Shown: positions 42,155 through 51,591, numbered from the stretch's first letter. The stretch: 59,503 bases of DNA from Anaerolineaceae bacterium UBA6073 (GCA_002436085.1 DIXT01000020.1:1-59503), one strand, 5' to 3'. Numbers and translations: made by a program. Notes: generated by a model from the sequence alone, not told the origin.

Positions 42155-43294
42155 ATGGCAGAACAGTCTATCATTGGCGTGCAATTTTCTCCGGTCGGGA
42201 AAATTTACCATTTTTCTGTGCCTGAAGGTCTCAGTGTTGAGAAAGGGTCCTTTGTGCTGGTAAATACCGCGCGGGGTCGACAGCTTGGAAAGGTGTTGAT
42301 TCCGTCCGTTCAGAACCCGCATAACACCGATGAAATTCAGCCGATTGAAAGGGTAGCCACGCAAGAGGATCTGGAATTAAAAGATAAAAACGCGGAAAAG
42401 GAAAAGCTTGCTCTGGAAAAAGTCAGAGAACATTTGAAAGATCCGCGTTACTCTGCCGTAAAAGCTTTTGCTGCGGAATACTCCTACGATGGGAACCGGC
42501 TGACCTTTTTTCTCAATTATGAGCCTGATTCAGGTTTTGATATCCGTACTTTTCTGCGGGAAATTTCCCGCTCATTCCGCGATGTGCGCCTGGAAGTCCG
42601 GCAGGTTGGCCCGCGGGATATGGCCAAGGCGCTTTCCGGCCTGGGCGCCTGCGGCATTGAGAAACGCTGCTGCTCCAAGTTCCTGACCGAGTTTAGTTCC
42701 ATCTCGATCAAGATGGCAAAATCACAGGATATCTCCCTCACGCCCACGGAAATAACCGGGATGTGCGGACGTCTGCGCTGCTGCCTGAATTACGAATACG
42801 AAACCTATGAGGAAGCGCGCAAGAACCTGCCCAAACGCAAAAAGATCATACAGACACCGCTTGGTGAAGGCAAGGTGATCCAGGTGCTCCCGATGAGCGA
42901 CTCTGTCATCGTGGAATTGCCGGAAAATGGGCCGCGTCTTTTCACGTTGGAAGAATTGCAGACTGGAAAATTGGCGGAAAAGAAAGACTTACTGGAAGAG
43001 AGCATACCAGTCTCTGAGGAAACCAAAGGCGATGTTGAGATGCTTGCTTACGGTGGAAAACCTACATCTGAAAGCAGCAGACCGCATCGCGATTCTGGAA
43101 ACAGGCAAGTAAGCGGAGACCGAGGCGGAGATCGGCGCGGCTCCCAGCTGGGATCCCGTCAAAACCCGGAAAACTCCAACAAGGCTCCCCAGCAAAAAGG
43201 AAATACAAAACCGCAACAAGGAACGAACACGGGCACTGAAGCTCCTGAACAGTCAAGCCAGAACTTTCCTCACCGAAAGAAGAGGCGGAGATAA
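42155..43294 (+). CDS. ricT: PSP1-domain protein, RicT (YaaT)-like
   Basis: In Bacillus, RicT works with RicA and RicF as an iron-sulfur-containing partner of RNase Y in mRNA processing. The 379 aa product has the PSP1 domain near 60-150, and cysteine motifs GACGIEKRCCSKF (about 168) and MCGRLRCCLNYE (about 205), which fit a bound 4Fe-4S cluster. The last 90 residues are a Gly/Ser/Gln-rich, low-complexity tail with many Arg, longer than usual. It begins 11 nt after mrp, so a cluster-carrier gene sits beside a possible cluster protein. ATG 42155 is chosen because it is the first in-frame start and gives the family N-terminus. Confidence 0.88.
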   Translation: MAEQSIIGVQFSPVGKIYHFSVPEGLSVEKGSFVLVNTARGRQLGKVLIPSVQNPHNTDEIQPIERVATQEDLELKDKNAEKEKLALEKVREHLKDPRYSAVKAFAAEYSYDGNRLTFFLNYEPDSGFDIRTFLREISRSFRDVRLEVRQVGPRDMAKALSGLGACGIEKRCCSKFLTEFSSISIKMAKSQDISLTPTEITGMCGRLRCCLNYEYETYEEARKNLPKRKKIIQTPLGEGKVIQVLPMSDSVIVELPENGPRLFTLEELQTGKLAEKKDLLEESIPVSEETKGDVEMLAYGGKPTSESSRPHRDSGNRQVSGDRGGDRRGSQLGSRQNPENSNKAPQQKGNTKPQQGTNTGTEAPEQSSQNFPHRKKRRR

Positions 43295-43296
43295 GC

Positions 43297-44016
43297 GTGG
43301 AGCAAGCTGATAACTGGTCGGCGGGCACGACCATCCTTGTGGTCCTCGCGCATCCGGATGATCCGGAGTTTTTTCTGGGCGGGGCGATCGCGCGTTGGAC
43401 CGCAGCAGGCCACACTGTAAAGTACGGTTTGCTGACCAAGGGCGAGCGCGGAATCAGCCCGGACTTCCCGGACAGCCAAGAACTTGCCCGCATCCGGGTG
43501 GGGGAGCAAACTGAAGCAGCGGCTGTTCTGGGGGTGCACGACATTACGTTTTTAGATCATCAGGATGGGTATTTGGTCCCGAGCCTGGAAATCCGGCGCG
43601 AGGTTACGCGGCTAATCCGCAGCGCAAAGCCGGATATCGTGGTTTCTTGCGATCCGCAGAATTACTTTATCGGGGAAACGTACCTCAACCATCCTGATCA
43701 CCGTGCTGCCGGTCAGCTTGTCGTGGATGCAATTTTCCCGGCGGTTAGCAATCCAAGCTTTTTTCCCGAGCTTATCGATGAAGGCTACCCCGCCACGAGC
43801 GTTTCTGAGCTATGGCTGAGTTTGCCGGCACAGGCGAATGTAGTCCTGGATGTCAGCGAATTCTGGCAGCAGCGCGCGCAGGCTTTACTCCGACATAAAA
43901 GCCAGGTTGGGGATCCCGAAAAATTCCTCGCCCATCTGAAAGAGCGCCGGCTCGAAAACAGCGATTCTGATGACCGCTACGTTGAGCGTTTCCGCCGCAT
44001 TGTTTTCCGAAAGTAA
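43297..44016 (+). CDS. PIG-L (LmbE) family deacetylase
   Basis: This 239 aa protein belongs to the zinc-dependent N-acetylglucosaminyl deacetylase family. It has VVLAHPDDPEFFLGG near residue 13, the usual AHPDD metal motif, and HPDHRAAGQLV near 132, the second metal motif. The substrate could be a sugar of a low-molecular-weight thiol or a glycan, which cannot be read from sequence. The start is GTG 43297, with GGCGGAG 6 nt upstream, directly behind ricT, and M20 amidohydrolase follows with 3 nt between them. Confidence 0.88.
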   Translation: MEQADNWSAGTTILVVLAHPDDPEFFLGGAIARWTAAGHTVKYGLLTKGERGISPDFPDSQELARIRVGEQTEAAAVLGVHDITFLDHQDGYLVPSLEIRREVTRLIRSAKPDIVVSCDPQNYFIGETYLNHPDHRAAGQLVVDAIFPAVSNPSFFPELIDEGYPATSVSELWLSLPAQANVVLDVSEFWQQRAQALLRHKSQVGDPEKFLAHLKERRLENSDSDDRYVERFRRIVFRK

Positions 44017-44019
44017 TCA

Positions 44020-45213
44020 ATGAACTTCCTGGCAGAAGCAGAAAAACTCCTTCCCGAGACCACCGCTTTAAGGCGGAAATTGCACCAACATCCCGAATTA
44101 GCCTTTAGAGAGCATCAAACTTCCAGGCTGGTGGCTGAGGAGCTGACGAGGCTCGGATTTGAGGTGGCGACAGGGGTTGGTGGCACAGGCGTCAGCGGGT
44201 TGCTTCGTGGAAGATCGCCAAGCCCACTGATCATGCTGCGTTTTGACATGGACGCGCTGCCTATCCAGGAAGAAACTGGCGCAGAATATGCCTCCCGCAA
44301 TCCGGGAGTGATGCACGCCTGCGGACACGACGCGCACACTGCGATTGGCATCACCACCGCGCGTTTGCTGGTTAGCTGCCGCGAGGAATGGGACGCTTCT
44401 TTTTTGCTGGTGTTTCAGCCTGCTGAGGAAATCGGGCAGGGTGCGATGGCAATGCTGAACGATGGTTTGTTCAGCAGCCGGAAGCCTGATTTCGCTCTGG
44501 GGGTGCATGTCTGGAGTAGTCTTCCCAGCGGTACTTTTGTCATCAACCCGGGAGCTCTGATGGCGGGCAGCGGCACGTTTGAGCTCACGATTACGGGCAA
44601 AGGCGGGCACGCAGCTTTACCGCATCAGGCAATCGACCCGATTGCTGCGGGGGCGCGCATTGTGACCGCCCTGCAGTCCATAGCGGCACAGAACGTCAAT
44701 CCGCTTGAAGCCGCGGTGGTGAGCGTTACGATGTTCCACGCGGGTACTGCCAGCAACATCATCCCCGAACAGGCGGAACTTCAGGGAACTATTCGTTTTT
44801 TCAGCCGGGCGATGTGGAATTTACTCTGCGAGCGTTTGACCCGGATTGTGTTGGATACTGCCAGCGCGTCCGGCTGCACAGCTGAAATAAAGCTCTTGGA
44901 AAGCACACCGCCGCTGGTCAACGACGCATTTGCTGCCAATGCCGCGCAAACCGCCTTAAAGGAGATCCTGCCGGGTGCCAGTCTGTTGACGGACTACCGC
45001 ACGATGGGGTCGGAAGATATGGCCTTATTCCTGGAGCAGGTGCCAGGGGCGTTCATTTTCGTGGGTTCAGGCGGCGCCGGGAACCACAGCGCTTACCCGC
45101 ACCACCACCCCTGCTTTGACATCGATGAAAATGTACTGGCAAGCGCCAGCGCTTTATTGCTGCAGACTGCTTACGAATTGCAGCATACAGCAGCCACGGA
45201 AAAAGCACCGTGA
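44020..45213 (+). CDS. M20-family amidohydrolase (N-acyl-amino-acid type)
   Basis: This 397 aa metallopeptidase-like protein has the M20D pattern: LRRKLHQHPELAFREHQTS near residue 18, MHACGHDAHTAIGI near 103 with Cys and His metal ligands, QPAEEIGQGAMAML near 137, and GKGGHAALPHQAIDP in the dimerisation domain. Such enzymes cleave N-acyl amino acids or aminobenzoyl-glutamate-like amides. No signal peptide is seen, so it should be cytoplasmic. The stop overlaps the next gene (GTG at 45210). The true substrate is unknown. Confidence 0.9.
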   Translation: MNFLAEAEKLLPETTALRRKLHQHPELAFREHQTSRLVAEELTRLGFEVATGVGGTGVSGLLRGRSPSPLIMLRFDMDALPIQEETGAEYASRNPGVMHACGHDAHTAIGITTARLLVSCREEWDASFLLVFQPAEEIGQGAMAMLNDGLFSSRKPDFALGVHVWSSLPSGTFVINPGALMAGSGTFELTITGKGGHAALPHQAIDPIAAGARIVTALQSIAAQNVNPLEAAVVSVTMFHAGTASNIIPEQAELQGTIRFFSRAMWNLLCERLTRIVLDTASASGCTAEIKLLESTPPLVNDAFAANAAQTALKEILPGASLLTDYRTMGSEDMALFLEQVPGAFIFVGSGGAGNHSAYPHHHPCFDIDENVLASASALLLQTAYELQHTAATEKAP

Positions 45214-45725
45214 TTCCGATTTTCAGCATATGTGGTGACAGCGGTGAGGGGAAAACCCGCCTGGTTTCCGCGGTTTTGGCAGCAGCAAAACAGCACAATA
45301 GGAGCACGCGGGGAGTCTTCTGCCCCGCTGTTTTTAAGGGCGGCAGCAAGATTGCCATTGAGGTTCGTCTGGTACCCGGAATGCAGTCCAGAATCTTGAT
45401 GCGGCTGGCACAGCCTGGCGATGCACATGATTTTGGTAAGTGGAATATGGATTTGGAGAGTATCGCCTGGGCACGTGAGTATCTGCTCGATTTACAGCCT
45501 GCTGACCTGTGGGTTATCGACGAAATCGGCCCGCTCGAGACTGAGCTGGGGCAGGGCTGGGCGGAGATCCTGCCCTTGCTGCCCGTGCTCCCCGCCAAAA
45601 AAGTGCTGGTAAGCTTCCGCTCAAGCCTGCGCCTGTGGTTCCTGCAGCATTACCCTGGAATAAACATCACCAGCCCCGGTCAGCCGGAAGCTGAAGCTGC
45701 CCTGATAAAATCTCTCTTTGGGTAA
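45210..45725 (+). CDS. Small P-loop NTPase, THEP1-like
   Basis: This 171 aa protein has a P-loop GDSGEGKTRLV near residue 9 and a Walker B WVIDEIGPLETE near 105. The latter is the signature of THEP1-type nucleoside-triphosphatases and of some DUF2478-type NTPases linked to molybdenum or siderophore genes. It carries a single cysteine in the VFCPAVF segment and no cofactor motif. Start GTG 45210 overlaps the M20 stop (GTGA). The function is unknown. Confidence 0.78.
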   Translation: MIPIFSICGDSGEGKTRLVSAVLAAAKQHNRSTRGVFCPAVFKGGSKIAIEVRLVPGMQSRILMRLAQPGDAHDFGKWNMDLESIAWAREYLLDLQPADLWVIDEIGPLETELGQGWAEILPLLPVLPAKKVLVSFRSSLRLWFLQHYPGINITSPGQPEAEAALIKSLFG

Positions 45726-45805
45726 ACCACCGCTTAAAGCCTGGCTGATGTCTGACGTACAGCCCTTTAATGGGCGCATGTCTCAAGCGCTGTATAATTC
45801 TGAAC

Positions 45806-46543
45806 GTGGAACCACAAGAAGAAGCCCTAACCATCCCATATCACCTGGAAGAATTGCGAGCTGCGCTGCTGCGAGCCCTGATCGGATTAGGCGCGGCAAT
45901 TGCCGCCAGCCTCTTTTTTACCAACCGGCTGATTGATTTCCTTGCCCGTCCTATCGGCGGCCTGGACAAATTGCAGGCTATTGAGGTTACGGAAACCGTT
46001 TCCGTGTATATGCGCGTGGCGCTGCTGGCGGGGGTCATCCTGGCTTCCCCCTGGATCTTCTACCAGCTTTTTAGGTACCTGGCCAAAGGCTTGAAACCTG
46101 AGGAGCGCGGCAGGGTTTTCATCGCTGTGCCATTCGCTGTGCTGTTTTTCGCGGCAGGGGCAGTATTTGCTTATCTGATTATGCTGCCTTCAGCGCTTAG
46201 TTTCTTTGCGCAATTCCTGGGCGTACAGACCTTTTTTCGGATAAAGTCTTATTTTAGTTTTGTCACCAACCTGATTTTCTGGATTGGAGTGAGCTTTGAA
46301 CTGCCCTTGCTGGTATTTGTGCTTGCCAGGATAGGCATTGTGAATGTGCGCACGTTGATAAAAGGCTGGCGGGCAGCGGTCGTGATTATCGCCGTGCTTG
46401 CGGCGGTGATTACTCCCACCGCGGACCCTGTAAACATGGCAATTTTTATGCTGCCGCTTTTTGGGTTATATTTACTGAGTATTGGATTGGCTGCTCTTGC
46501 CGGAAAGAAACGGACGGCGGACGAAGAGAAACAGGAGACTTAA
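45806..46543 (+). CDS. tatC: Sec-independent protein translocase subunit TatC
   Basis: TatC is the receptor of the twin-arginine export pathway for folded proteins, located in the cytoplasmic membrane. The protein is about 245 aa with six membrane helices by eye. HLEELRAALLR near residue 12 and the FYQLFRYLAKGLKPEERGR loop are hallmarks. GTG 45806 is chosen because a TATAAT at 45793-45798 ends only 7 nt before it; ATG 45770 would add 12 residues but place the promoter inside the gene. tatA and a second tatA/B-like gene follow directly. Confidence 0.9.
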   Translation: MEPQEEALTIPYHLEELRAALLRALIGLGAAIAASLFFTNRLIDFLARPIGGLDKLQAIEVTETVSVYMRVALLAGVILASPWIFYQLFRYLAKGLKPEERGRVFIAVPFAVLFFAAGAVFAYLIMLPSALSFFAQFLGVQTFFRIKSYFSFVTNLIFWIGVSFELPLLVFVLARIGIVNVRTLIKGWRAAVVIIAVLAAVITPTADPVNMAIFMLPLFGLYLLSIGLAALAGKKRTADEEKQET

Positions 46544-46544
46544 A

Positions 46545-46745
46545 GTGTTTGGATCTATTGGTTTACCGGAAATAATTCTGATTTTGGTGGTGGCTATACT
46601 GATTTTCGGCGTCGGTCGGATTTCCAAGATTGGGGGGGAATTGGGCTCAGGCATCCGGGCTTTTAAAGAAGGCCTGGCTGGAGAAAAGTCTGACGACAAG
46701 AAAGAAACGCCCGCTGAAACCGAAAAAACGGACCGTACGGAGTAA
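46545..46745 (+). CDS. tatA: Twin-arginine translocase subunit TatA
   Basis: TatA forms the export channel in the membrane. The 66 aa protein has one N-terminal membrane helix (IGLPEIILILVVAILIFGVGR), the Gly-containing hinge, an amphipathic helix ISKIGGELGSGIRAFKEG, and a short charged tail. The start is GTG at 46545, one base after the tatC stop, with CAGGAG upstream. This fits a tatC-tatA operon. Confidence 0.9.
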   Translation: MFGSIGLPEIILILVVAILIFGVGRISKIGGELGSGIRAFKEGLAGEKSDDKKETPAETEKTDRTE

Positions 46746-46770
46746 GTGTAGCAATACACGGTAGCTTGTT

Positions 46771-47088
46771 ATGGAGTTCTTTAATCTTGGATGGTCTGAG
46801 ATACTGCTTATCTTATTGGTAGCTTTTGTGATTCTTGGACCTGGCAAAATCTCACAGACCGCGCGCGATTTAGGCGCGTGGCTGCGAAAACTGAATAAAT
46901 CGGAAGCTTTCCGGGACGTCATGCATACGACGGACGAAATCCGCAATTTTCCGCGTAAAATCATGGACGAAGCAAAGCTTGATCCGGTCTTTCCGGATAG
47001 GTCCATTTATCAGGAAGTCCAAAAAAAATCCAGCGAACGTTTTCCGGACGACAATACCCCGCCCACTGATAGCGGTGACCTTCCTTAA
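46771..47088 (+). CDS. tatB: TatA/TatB-family subunit (TatB-like)
   Basis: This 105 aa protein has an N-terminal membrane helix LGWSEILLILLVAFVILGPGK, a hinge and amphipathic helix ISQTARDLGAWLRKL, and a longer polar tail of about 60 residues, as in TatB. The hinge motif LGPGK with Gly-Pro-Gly resembles E. coli TatB (LGPQ) more than TatA. It lies 25 nt after tatA. A three-nucleotide gap separates its stop from the convergent GH31 gene. Confidence 0.85.
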   Translation: MEFFNLGWSEILLILLVAFVILGPGKISQTARDLGAWLRKLNKSEAFRDVMHTTDEIRNFPRKIMDEAKLDPVFPDRSIYQEVQKKSSERFPDDNTPPTDSGDLP

Positions 47089-47091
47089 GCC

Positions 47092-49569
47092 TTAATCCCC
47101 AGAAGAAATCCATTTTTGCGCTGCGTTCAGGGCGTTGGTGAGCGCTGTATCTGGATCCGATGCTATCGGATCTTTTTGCTTGCCGAAAATCAACTCCAGC
47201 AGCGCGAGCGTTTGTGCGGGAGAGAAGTACTGCCAGATATCAAGTAATCGTTCTGGATGTTCGAGAAGCTCCGGAAAACGTTTGTGGAACATCAACTTGA
47301 CAGCGGAAGGCAATCTGGCGGCCTTCAGGAAGCCTTCCACCTTTTCTTCCACGCTAAAGCTCTGTTTGGCAGGGGAAGCACCCCCAAGCTGAATAATAAT
47401 TTTCCGGCTTGTGGGCATTTCTTCTAGTAAGTCAATTATTAAACATTGAGCGGCGCGATCGTATTGTGCTTGAAATGACAGCAGATCGCCGTCGCTATGA
47501 ATCAAGATTTCCTCAGGTTCGGTGATGCTTTCAAATTCAAGGATCCAGGCGCGAGTCTCCGGCATCCCAAGGAATTTGCCTTCTGCCGGGCCGATTTTCA
47601 GGCATATATTGTTATTTTGGGTCTCCTGTGTGATGGTTGTCCGCGCGTAAGCGCCTGATAAATATTCCTGTGTTTCCCCGTCGTCTTCGTACAGCTCGAA
47701 CTGCGAGTCCGCGCCAGGAAAGACCTTCAGGCGCAGACACTTTGGCAGTGCGACTCCATTCCCGGGTTCATCGTTATTCATTGGTATGATAGCGCCGGCT
47801 CTGGCAAAAACCGGGATATCCTTTTTGCTTCCGTAGATGGGATACCAATACCCGCCCTGATAATATTCACCTGTGAAAAGGTGGTACCAATCGCCTTCAG
47901 GCAGCCATGCTACCTGCCTCGCCAGGCGCGTTTCCGGGTTTGTCCGCCGGGTGAAAGGCGCGGCCAGCAGCTGGCGGCAGAAGAGGTATTCCTGCGGGCA
48001 GCGGTACGCGGCAATCTCTCGCGGGGCAGCGTAGTAAACCGGCAGGATCAAAGGTTCGCCCTCTTCAGCGCAGCGGGCATTCGCGGAATAGAGCAGGGGG
48101 ACCAGCGCATGCCGAAGCTGCATGGCTTCCCGGATAGTTTCGCAGGTATCGGAGCCAAACGCCCAGGGTCGGCGGTCAATATAGGGATTGTTGGTGGAAT
48201 GGATGCGCAAAATCGGGCTGAATACGCCATACTGTACCCAGCGCAGGAACAGCTCCGCTTCCTCCACGCCGTCGCAGTGTCCGCCGATATCATGGCTCCA
48301 CCAGCCGTAAGCTACGTTACTGGCGGTGGCAGTAAATTCCGGCTGGAACTGCAGGGATTCCCAGGAGACGACAGTATCCCCGGAAAATCCGATCGGGTAG
48401 CGGTGCCCGCCCAGTCCGGGCCAACGTGAGAAAATAAACGGGCGTTTTTCAGGATTTCTGCCTAGATCGTAGTAATGCAGTTCATTCAAGGCGTAAAGCG
48501 GGTCCAGACCCTCTTTTTTCGTCCTGGTGCCCTGCTGCCAGTCAATCCACCAGAAATCGACACCCTGCTTTTCGAACGGATGATGGAGGATTTCAAGATA
48601 TGCACGCGCAAATTTTTCCGAGGCAATATCGAAAGATACCGGTTCATTCGAAGCAGGATCAATGCCGACCGCGCGCGCCATATCCTCGTACTGGGTTTCG
48701 TGCGGGTGCACACCCTCCGCGGGGTGAAGGTTTAGCGCGGTTTTAAGATTATTGTCGTGAAGAAACGCCAGGAAGGACTCGGGGTCCGGAAAGAGCTGCT
48801 TATTCCAGGTGTAGCCGGTCCAGCCAGTGGAACTGTTGCCCGTCTTCGTGATGTGCCAGTCCATATCCACGATGCACACTGAGAGCGGGATGCGGTGTTG
48901 TTGAAAATCCAAGATGAGGTCGGTAAGCTCCCCCTGGGAATAAGCCCAATACCTGCTCCACCAATTGCCCAATGCCCAGCGAGGGATCAGCCCGGGTTTC
49001 CCAGCAATTTGTTGATAGTCGCGGATGGCGGAGAGATAGTCTTGCGCGTAGCCTAGAAAATATAAGTCCCGGTATCCTTCCTGCGCGTTCCTGTTGGTCA
49101 ATGCTCCGGAATCATCCAAGACGAGGGTGCGCGTGTCGTCCACGACGCTCCAACCTGAGAGCGAAACCAAGCCTTGCCCTAATGGGATCTTTCCATTAGC
49201 GCGGTCAAGCGTCCGTGCGGTGCCTCCCAGGTTATTGGAGTCCGGGTCTCCATAATGCCAGATAATCCCGCTTTCCTTCAAGGTAACCTGTAAGTAGCGG
49301 TAGTTCAATTCCTCACCCAGTTTATAGCGGATGTGAAGGTAATCTGTTTCGATGGTCAGCCATTCGTCTGTTTGCCGGGTAGTGAATTCGGGGACAGGTT
49401 GTTCACGGTGCCAGAAAATTTGGCTTGGTCGGTCCTCAAATTGTCCGTTTGGAGCGTATTCAATCCGAATCAGCCGACTTTTCAGGATGGTAAAGCGCAT
49501 GCTGCCGGATATAAACACGGCACGGGGGTCAGCAAGCGGATGGAAGCTGGGTTTGGCAGGGGTGAACAT
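47092..49569 (-). CDS. Glycoside hydrolase family 31 (alpha-glucosidase or alpha-xylosidase type)
   Basis: This 825 aa enzyme should remove alpha-linked sugars from the ends of oligosaccharides. The N-terminal beta domain runs to about 190, then the TIM barrel. The nucleophile is Asp343 in WWIDWQQG and the acid/base is Asp398 in GFSGDTVVSW, both as in GH31. HDIGGHCDG near 433 lies at the substrate site. The C-terminal region from about 590 contains a DUF5110-like beta domain and then about 70 helical residues that I cannot name. It has no signal peptide, so it should act on imported sugars. The substrate cannot be fixed from sequence. Confidence 0.9.
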   Translation of the reverse strand: MFTPAKPSFHPLADPRAVFISGSMRFTILKSRLIRIEYAPNGQFEDRPSQIFWHREQPVPEFTTRQTDEWLTIETDYLHIRYKLGEELNYRYLQVTLKESGIIWHYGDPDSNNLGGTARTLDRANGKIPLGQGLVSLSGWSVVDDTRTLVLDDSGALTNRNAQEGYRDLYFLGYAQDYLSAIRDYQQIAGKPGLIPRWALGNWWSRYWAYSQGELTDLILDFQQHRIPLSVCIVDMDWHITKTGNSSTGWTGYTWNKQLFPDPESFLAFLHDNNLKTALNLHPAEGVHPHETQYEDMARAVGIDPASNEPVSFDIASEKFARAYLEILHHPFEKQGVDFWWIDWQQGTRTKKEGLDPLYALNELHYYDLGRNPEKRPFIFSRWPGLGGHRYPIGFSGDTVVSWESLQFQPEFTATASNVAYGWWSHDIGGHCDGVEEAELFLRWVQYGVFSPILRIHSTNNPYIDRRPWAFGSDTCETIREAMQLRHALVPLLYSANARCAEEGEPLILPVYYAAPREIAAYRCPQEYLFCRQLLAAPFTRRTNPETRLARQVAWLPEGDWYHLFTGEYYQGGYWYPIYGSKKDIPVFARAGAIIPMNNDEPGNGVALPKCLRLKVFPGADSQFELYEDDGETQEYLSGAYARTTITQETQNNNICLKIGPAEGKFLGMPETRAWILEFESITEPEEILIHSDGDLLSFQAQYDRAAQCLIIDLLEEMPTSRKIIIQLGGASPAKQSFSVEEKVEGFLKAARLPSAVKLMFHKRFPELLEHPERLLDIWQYFSPAQTLALLELIFGKQKDPIASDPDTALTNALNAAQKWISSGD

Positions 49570-49729
49570 CGTACCTCACAAAGTAATGTTAATCGTGTGG
49601 ATAATTTTACTGGAAAGTCAGTCGTATGAGACTGCTTGGTGCAAAACTCTCAACGTTCACTGAAAATCGAAAAGATAATTTTGTCGCTTGGTCTTATTGA
49701 GGGCGATAGAAATTATTTCGCTATAGGTA

Positions 49730-49761
49730 TGAAAAAGAGGTCATCCGATTGGATGACCTCT
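49730..49761 (-). terminator. Intrinsic terminator of the tRNA-Asp gene
   Basis: AGAGGTCATCC (49736-49746) and GGATGACCTCT (49751-49761) form a perfect 11-bp stem with a GATT loop; on the minus strand it is followed by five Ts. It lies 6 nt after the 3' end of the tRNA. Confidence 0.85.
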
Positions 49762-49767
49762 GCAGTG

Positions 49768-49841
49768 CGGGAGCGACGGGATTTGAACCCGCGGTCTTGG
49801 CCTTGACAGGGCCACATGTTTGACCACTACACCACGCCCCC
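49768..49841 (-). tRNA. tRNA-Asp (anticodon GTC)
   Basis: Reading the minus strand, the acceptor GGGGGCG (49841-49835) pairs with CGCTCCC (49775-49769) with one G-T pair. The anticodon stem TGGCC/GGCCA holds the loop CTGTCAA with anticodon GTC. The T-arm GCGGG-TTCAAAT-CCCGT is present and the discriminator base is G, as expected for tRNA-Asp. The CCA end is not encoded. The 390-bp gap 49570-49959 contains only this gene and its terminator; no other feature is seen there. Confidence 0.95.
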
Positions 49842-49959
49842 AAAAGCGAAGGCTAGTTTATCACGGCAAATGGCATAAGTCAAGCAAAATAGACTGGAGA
49901 ATTGCCTTTTTACCGGGGTAAAACTACCCTTGCATTTTAATGTGAAGAAGAGCCTCGTT

Positions 49960-50286
49960 TTACTCCGCCGGTGCTTCGGGCGTCTCAACAGGCGGGACTT
50001 CGACGGTCTTTTTCACTTTCTTCACGGTTTCGGACACTTTATCCACCGTTGTTGAGCTTAATTCCTGCGCCTTGGCGAGAGCTTCTTTATAAGCCTCTTC
50101 GGCTTTCTGCTTGGTCTCTTCGAAAGTTGTGCCGCCTTTTTCTTTCAGCTCAATCGCTTTGTCCTTGATCAACTGCCTGGTCTCATCCCCGGTTTGGGGA
50201 GCCATCAACAGTGATGCAATCGCGCCTGAAAGCGCTCCGACAACAAACCCCATTACAAAGGATCCGAAATTATTAGACTCTGACAT
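49960..50286 (-). CDS. YtxH-domain membrane-anchored small protein
   Basis: This 108 aa protein starts with an N-terminal hydrophobic, glycine-rich segment FVMGFVVGALSGAIASLLMAP (10-30), the YtxH hallmark, followed by PQTGDETRQLIKDKA and a Lys/Glu-rich helical region likely to form a coiled coil. YtxH-like proteins are often stress-related, with no defined function. It lies 28 nt downstream of the next membrane-protein gene, and the two genes appear to form an operon. Confidence 0.8.
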   Translation of the reverse strand: MSESNNFGSFVMGFVVGALSGAIASLLMAPQTGDETRQLIKDKAIELKEKGGTTFEETKQKAEEAYKEALAKAQELSSTTVDKVSETVKKVKKTVEVPPVETPEAPAE

Positions 50287-50314
50287 GGTATTCTCCTGTT
50301 TTGAATAATATTGG

Positions 50315-50746
50315 TTACTTACGTAATTTAAGCAGTTCCAGCAGTCTATTCAAACTTGCCAGACTCTGATTAAGCTTTATCACTGGTTCTGATACATTGT
50401 TGCTCAGGAACTTGACTGTGCCTTTTAATGTGTTGACCGTATCGGTGGTTGAGTTGAGGATGGGCTTTACTTCATTCTGCAGCAGGTTGGTGAGAGCAGC
50501 CACCTGAATGATCAGGATAATCAGGGCTGTTCCTATCGCAAACATTTCCAGCGCGAGCAGGATAATGAAAATGTCGCGCACTTTCGTCGTGACTTCCGAA
50601 CTTTGCCCGGCAAGCACCACGATCCCTGCTGTCACAGCCAGGACGACCAATACTATGCCGAAAATCACCCATGCGTTGCTCTTTTTTGTCTGAGTGCTTT
50701 CAGGTTCAGTTTGAACCGCTTCCTGGTTAATCTGTGTGTCGCTCAT
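50315..50746 (-). CDS. Small protein with two membrane helices, unknown function
   Basis: This 143 aa product has a polar N-terminus of about 24 residues, membrane helices at about 26-46 and 57-83, then an amphipathic helical tail with Asn, Leu and Ser in heptad-like spacing. I do not recognise the family. It resembles in layout DUF948-like proteins, which also pair with YtxH genes. AAAGGAC precedes the start. It is the first gene of the pair. Confidence 0.75.
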   Translation of the reverse strand: MSDTQINQEAVQTEPESTQTKKSNAWVIFGIVLVVLAVTAGIVVLAGQSSEVTTKVRDIFIILLALEMFAIGTALIILIIQVAALTNLLQNEVKPILNSTTDTVNTLKGTVKFLSNNVSEPVIKLNQSLASLNRLLELLKLRK

Positions 50747-50811
50747 GAATGTCCTTTCGTTTTATTATAAACTAATTTTCTGCCATGTTTCTGGTCTGTA
50801 AAAGCCTTAGT

Positions 50812-51591
50812 TTAATTTTCATCATCAATATCAATTTCGTTCTGACCCACATCCAGCACGCAGTCCAACGCGGTAACGCGGATATCCGCGAAAAGGTCCT
50901 GCTGCTCAGTAATGATCAAACTCTGCTTGGTAAGCTCCAGGATTGCCAGGAATACCAATATCATATTCAAACGGGTGCGTTCTGTGCCAAGCAGCTGTTG
51001 AAAAGAAGTGCGCGGTAATACCCGCAGTCGGCTGATAACTTCCTCAAGTTTCAGTTTGAGGGTGAGTTTCGGAATACTGATGATACCTTCGGGTTCCACC
51101 GCAGAGTTTTCAATCAACAACGATTCAAGCGCGGCAATCAGGTCCATGACTTCCACGCCTGTAAGGTCGATTTGCGCGCGCACGTCATAAGCCCGCGGGA
51201 CGTGCAGGTATCCCCGCAGTTTGGCGTCCATTCTGTGTCCCAACCAATGGGCTGCGTCTTTCACTTTTTTATAGAGCTGCAGCTGGTAAGCCAGAGCTTC
51301 ACCAGGGTCTTCCTCGTCATCTTCGCGCGCAGGCGGCCTTGGCAAAAGCGCTTCCGACTTTATCTGAACCAGTTTAGCGGCAATCACCAGGAATTCGGAG
51401 ATATAATCCGGTTCCAAATCCCGGTGCGCTTCGATGTATGCCAGGAATTGATCGGTGACCTGCGCCAGCGCCAGCTTGGTGATATCCAGTTCCGCTTTCT
51501 GAATTAAATCCAGCAGGAGATCGAGCGGTCCGGAATACAGATCTGTCGCGATTTCGTATTGAATTGTCTGTCTAAGCCAGCTGTTTGTCAT
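50812..51591 (-). CDS. scpA: Segregation and condensation protein A
   Basis: ScpA is the kleisin subunit that bridges the SMC dimer with ScpB in chromosome condensation. The 259 aa protein has the N-terminal YSGPLDLLLDLIQKAELDI near residue 18, KLVQIKSEALLPRP near 73, and a C-terminal winged-helix half with VVFLAILELTKQ-like residues near 218. It faces away from smc (53547-57161) and rnc, so scpA and smc are near each other but not in one operon; scpB is not seen in this window. A TATAAT on the minus strand is only 6 nt before the start codon. Confidence 0.92.
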   Translation of the reverse strand: MTNSWLRQTIQYEIATDLYSGPLDLLLDLIQKAELDITKLALAQVTDQFLAYIEAHRDLEPDYISEFLVIAAKLVQIKSEALLPRPPAREDDEEDPGEALAYQLQLYKKVKDAAHWLGHRMDAKLRGYLHVPRAYDVRAQIDLTGVEVMDLIAALESLLIENSAVEPEGIISIPKLTLKLKLEEVISRLRVLPRTSFQQLLGTERTRLNMILVFLAILELTKQSLIITEQQDLFADIRVTALDCVLDVGQNEIDIDDEN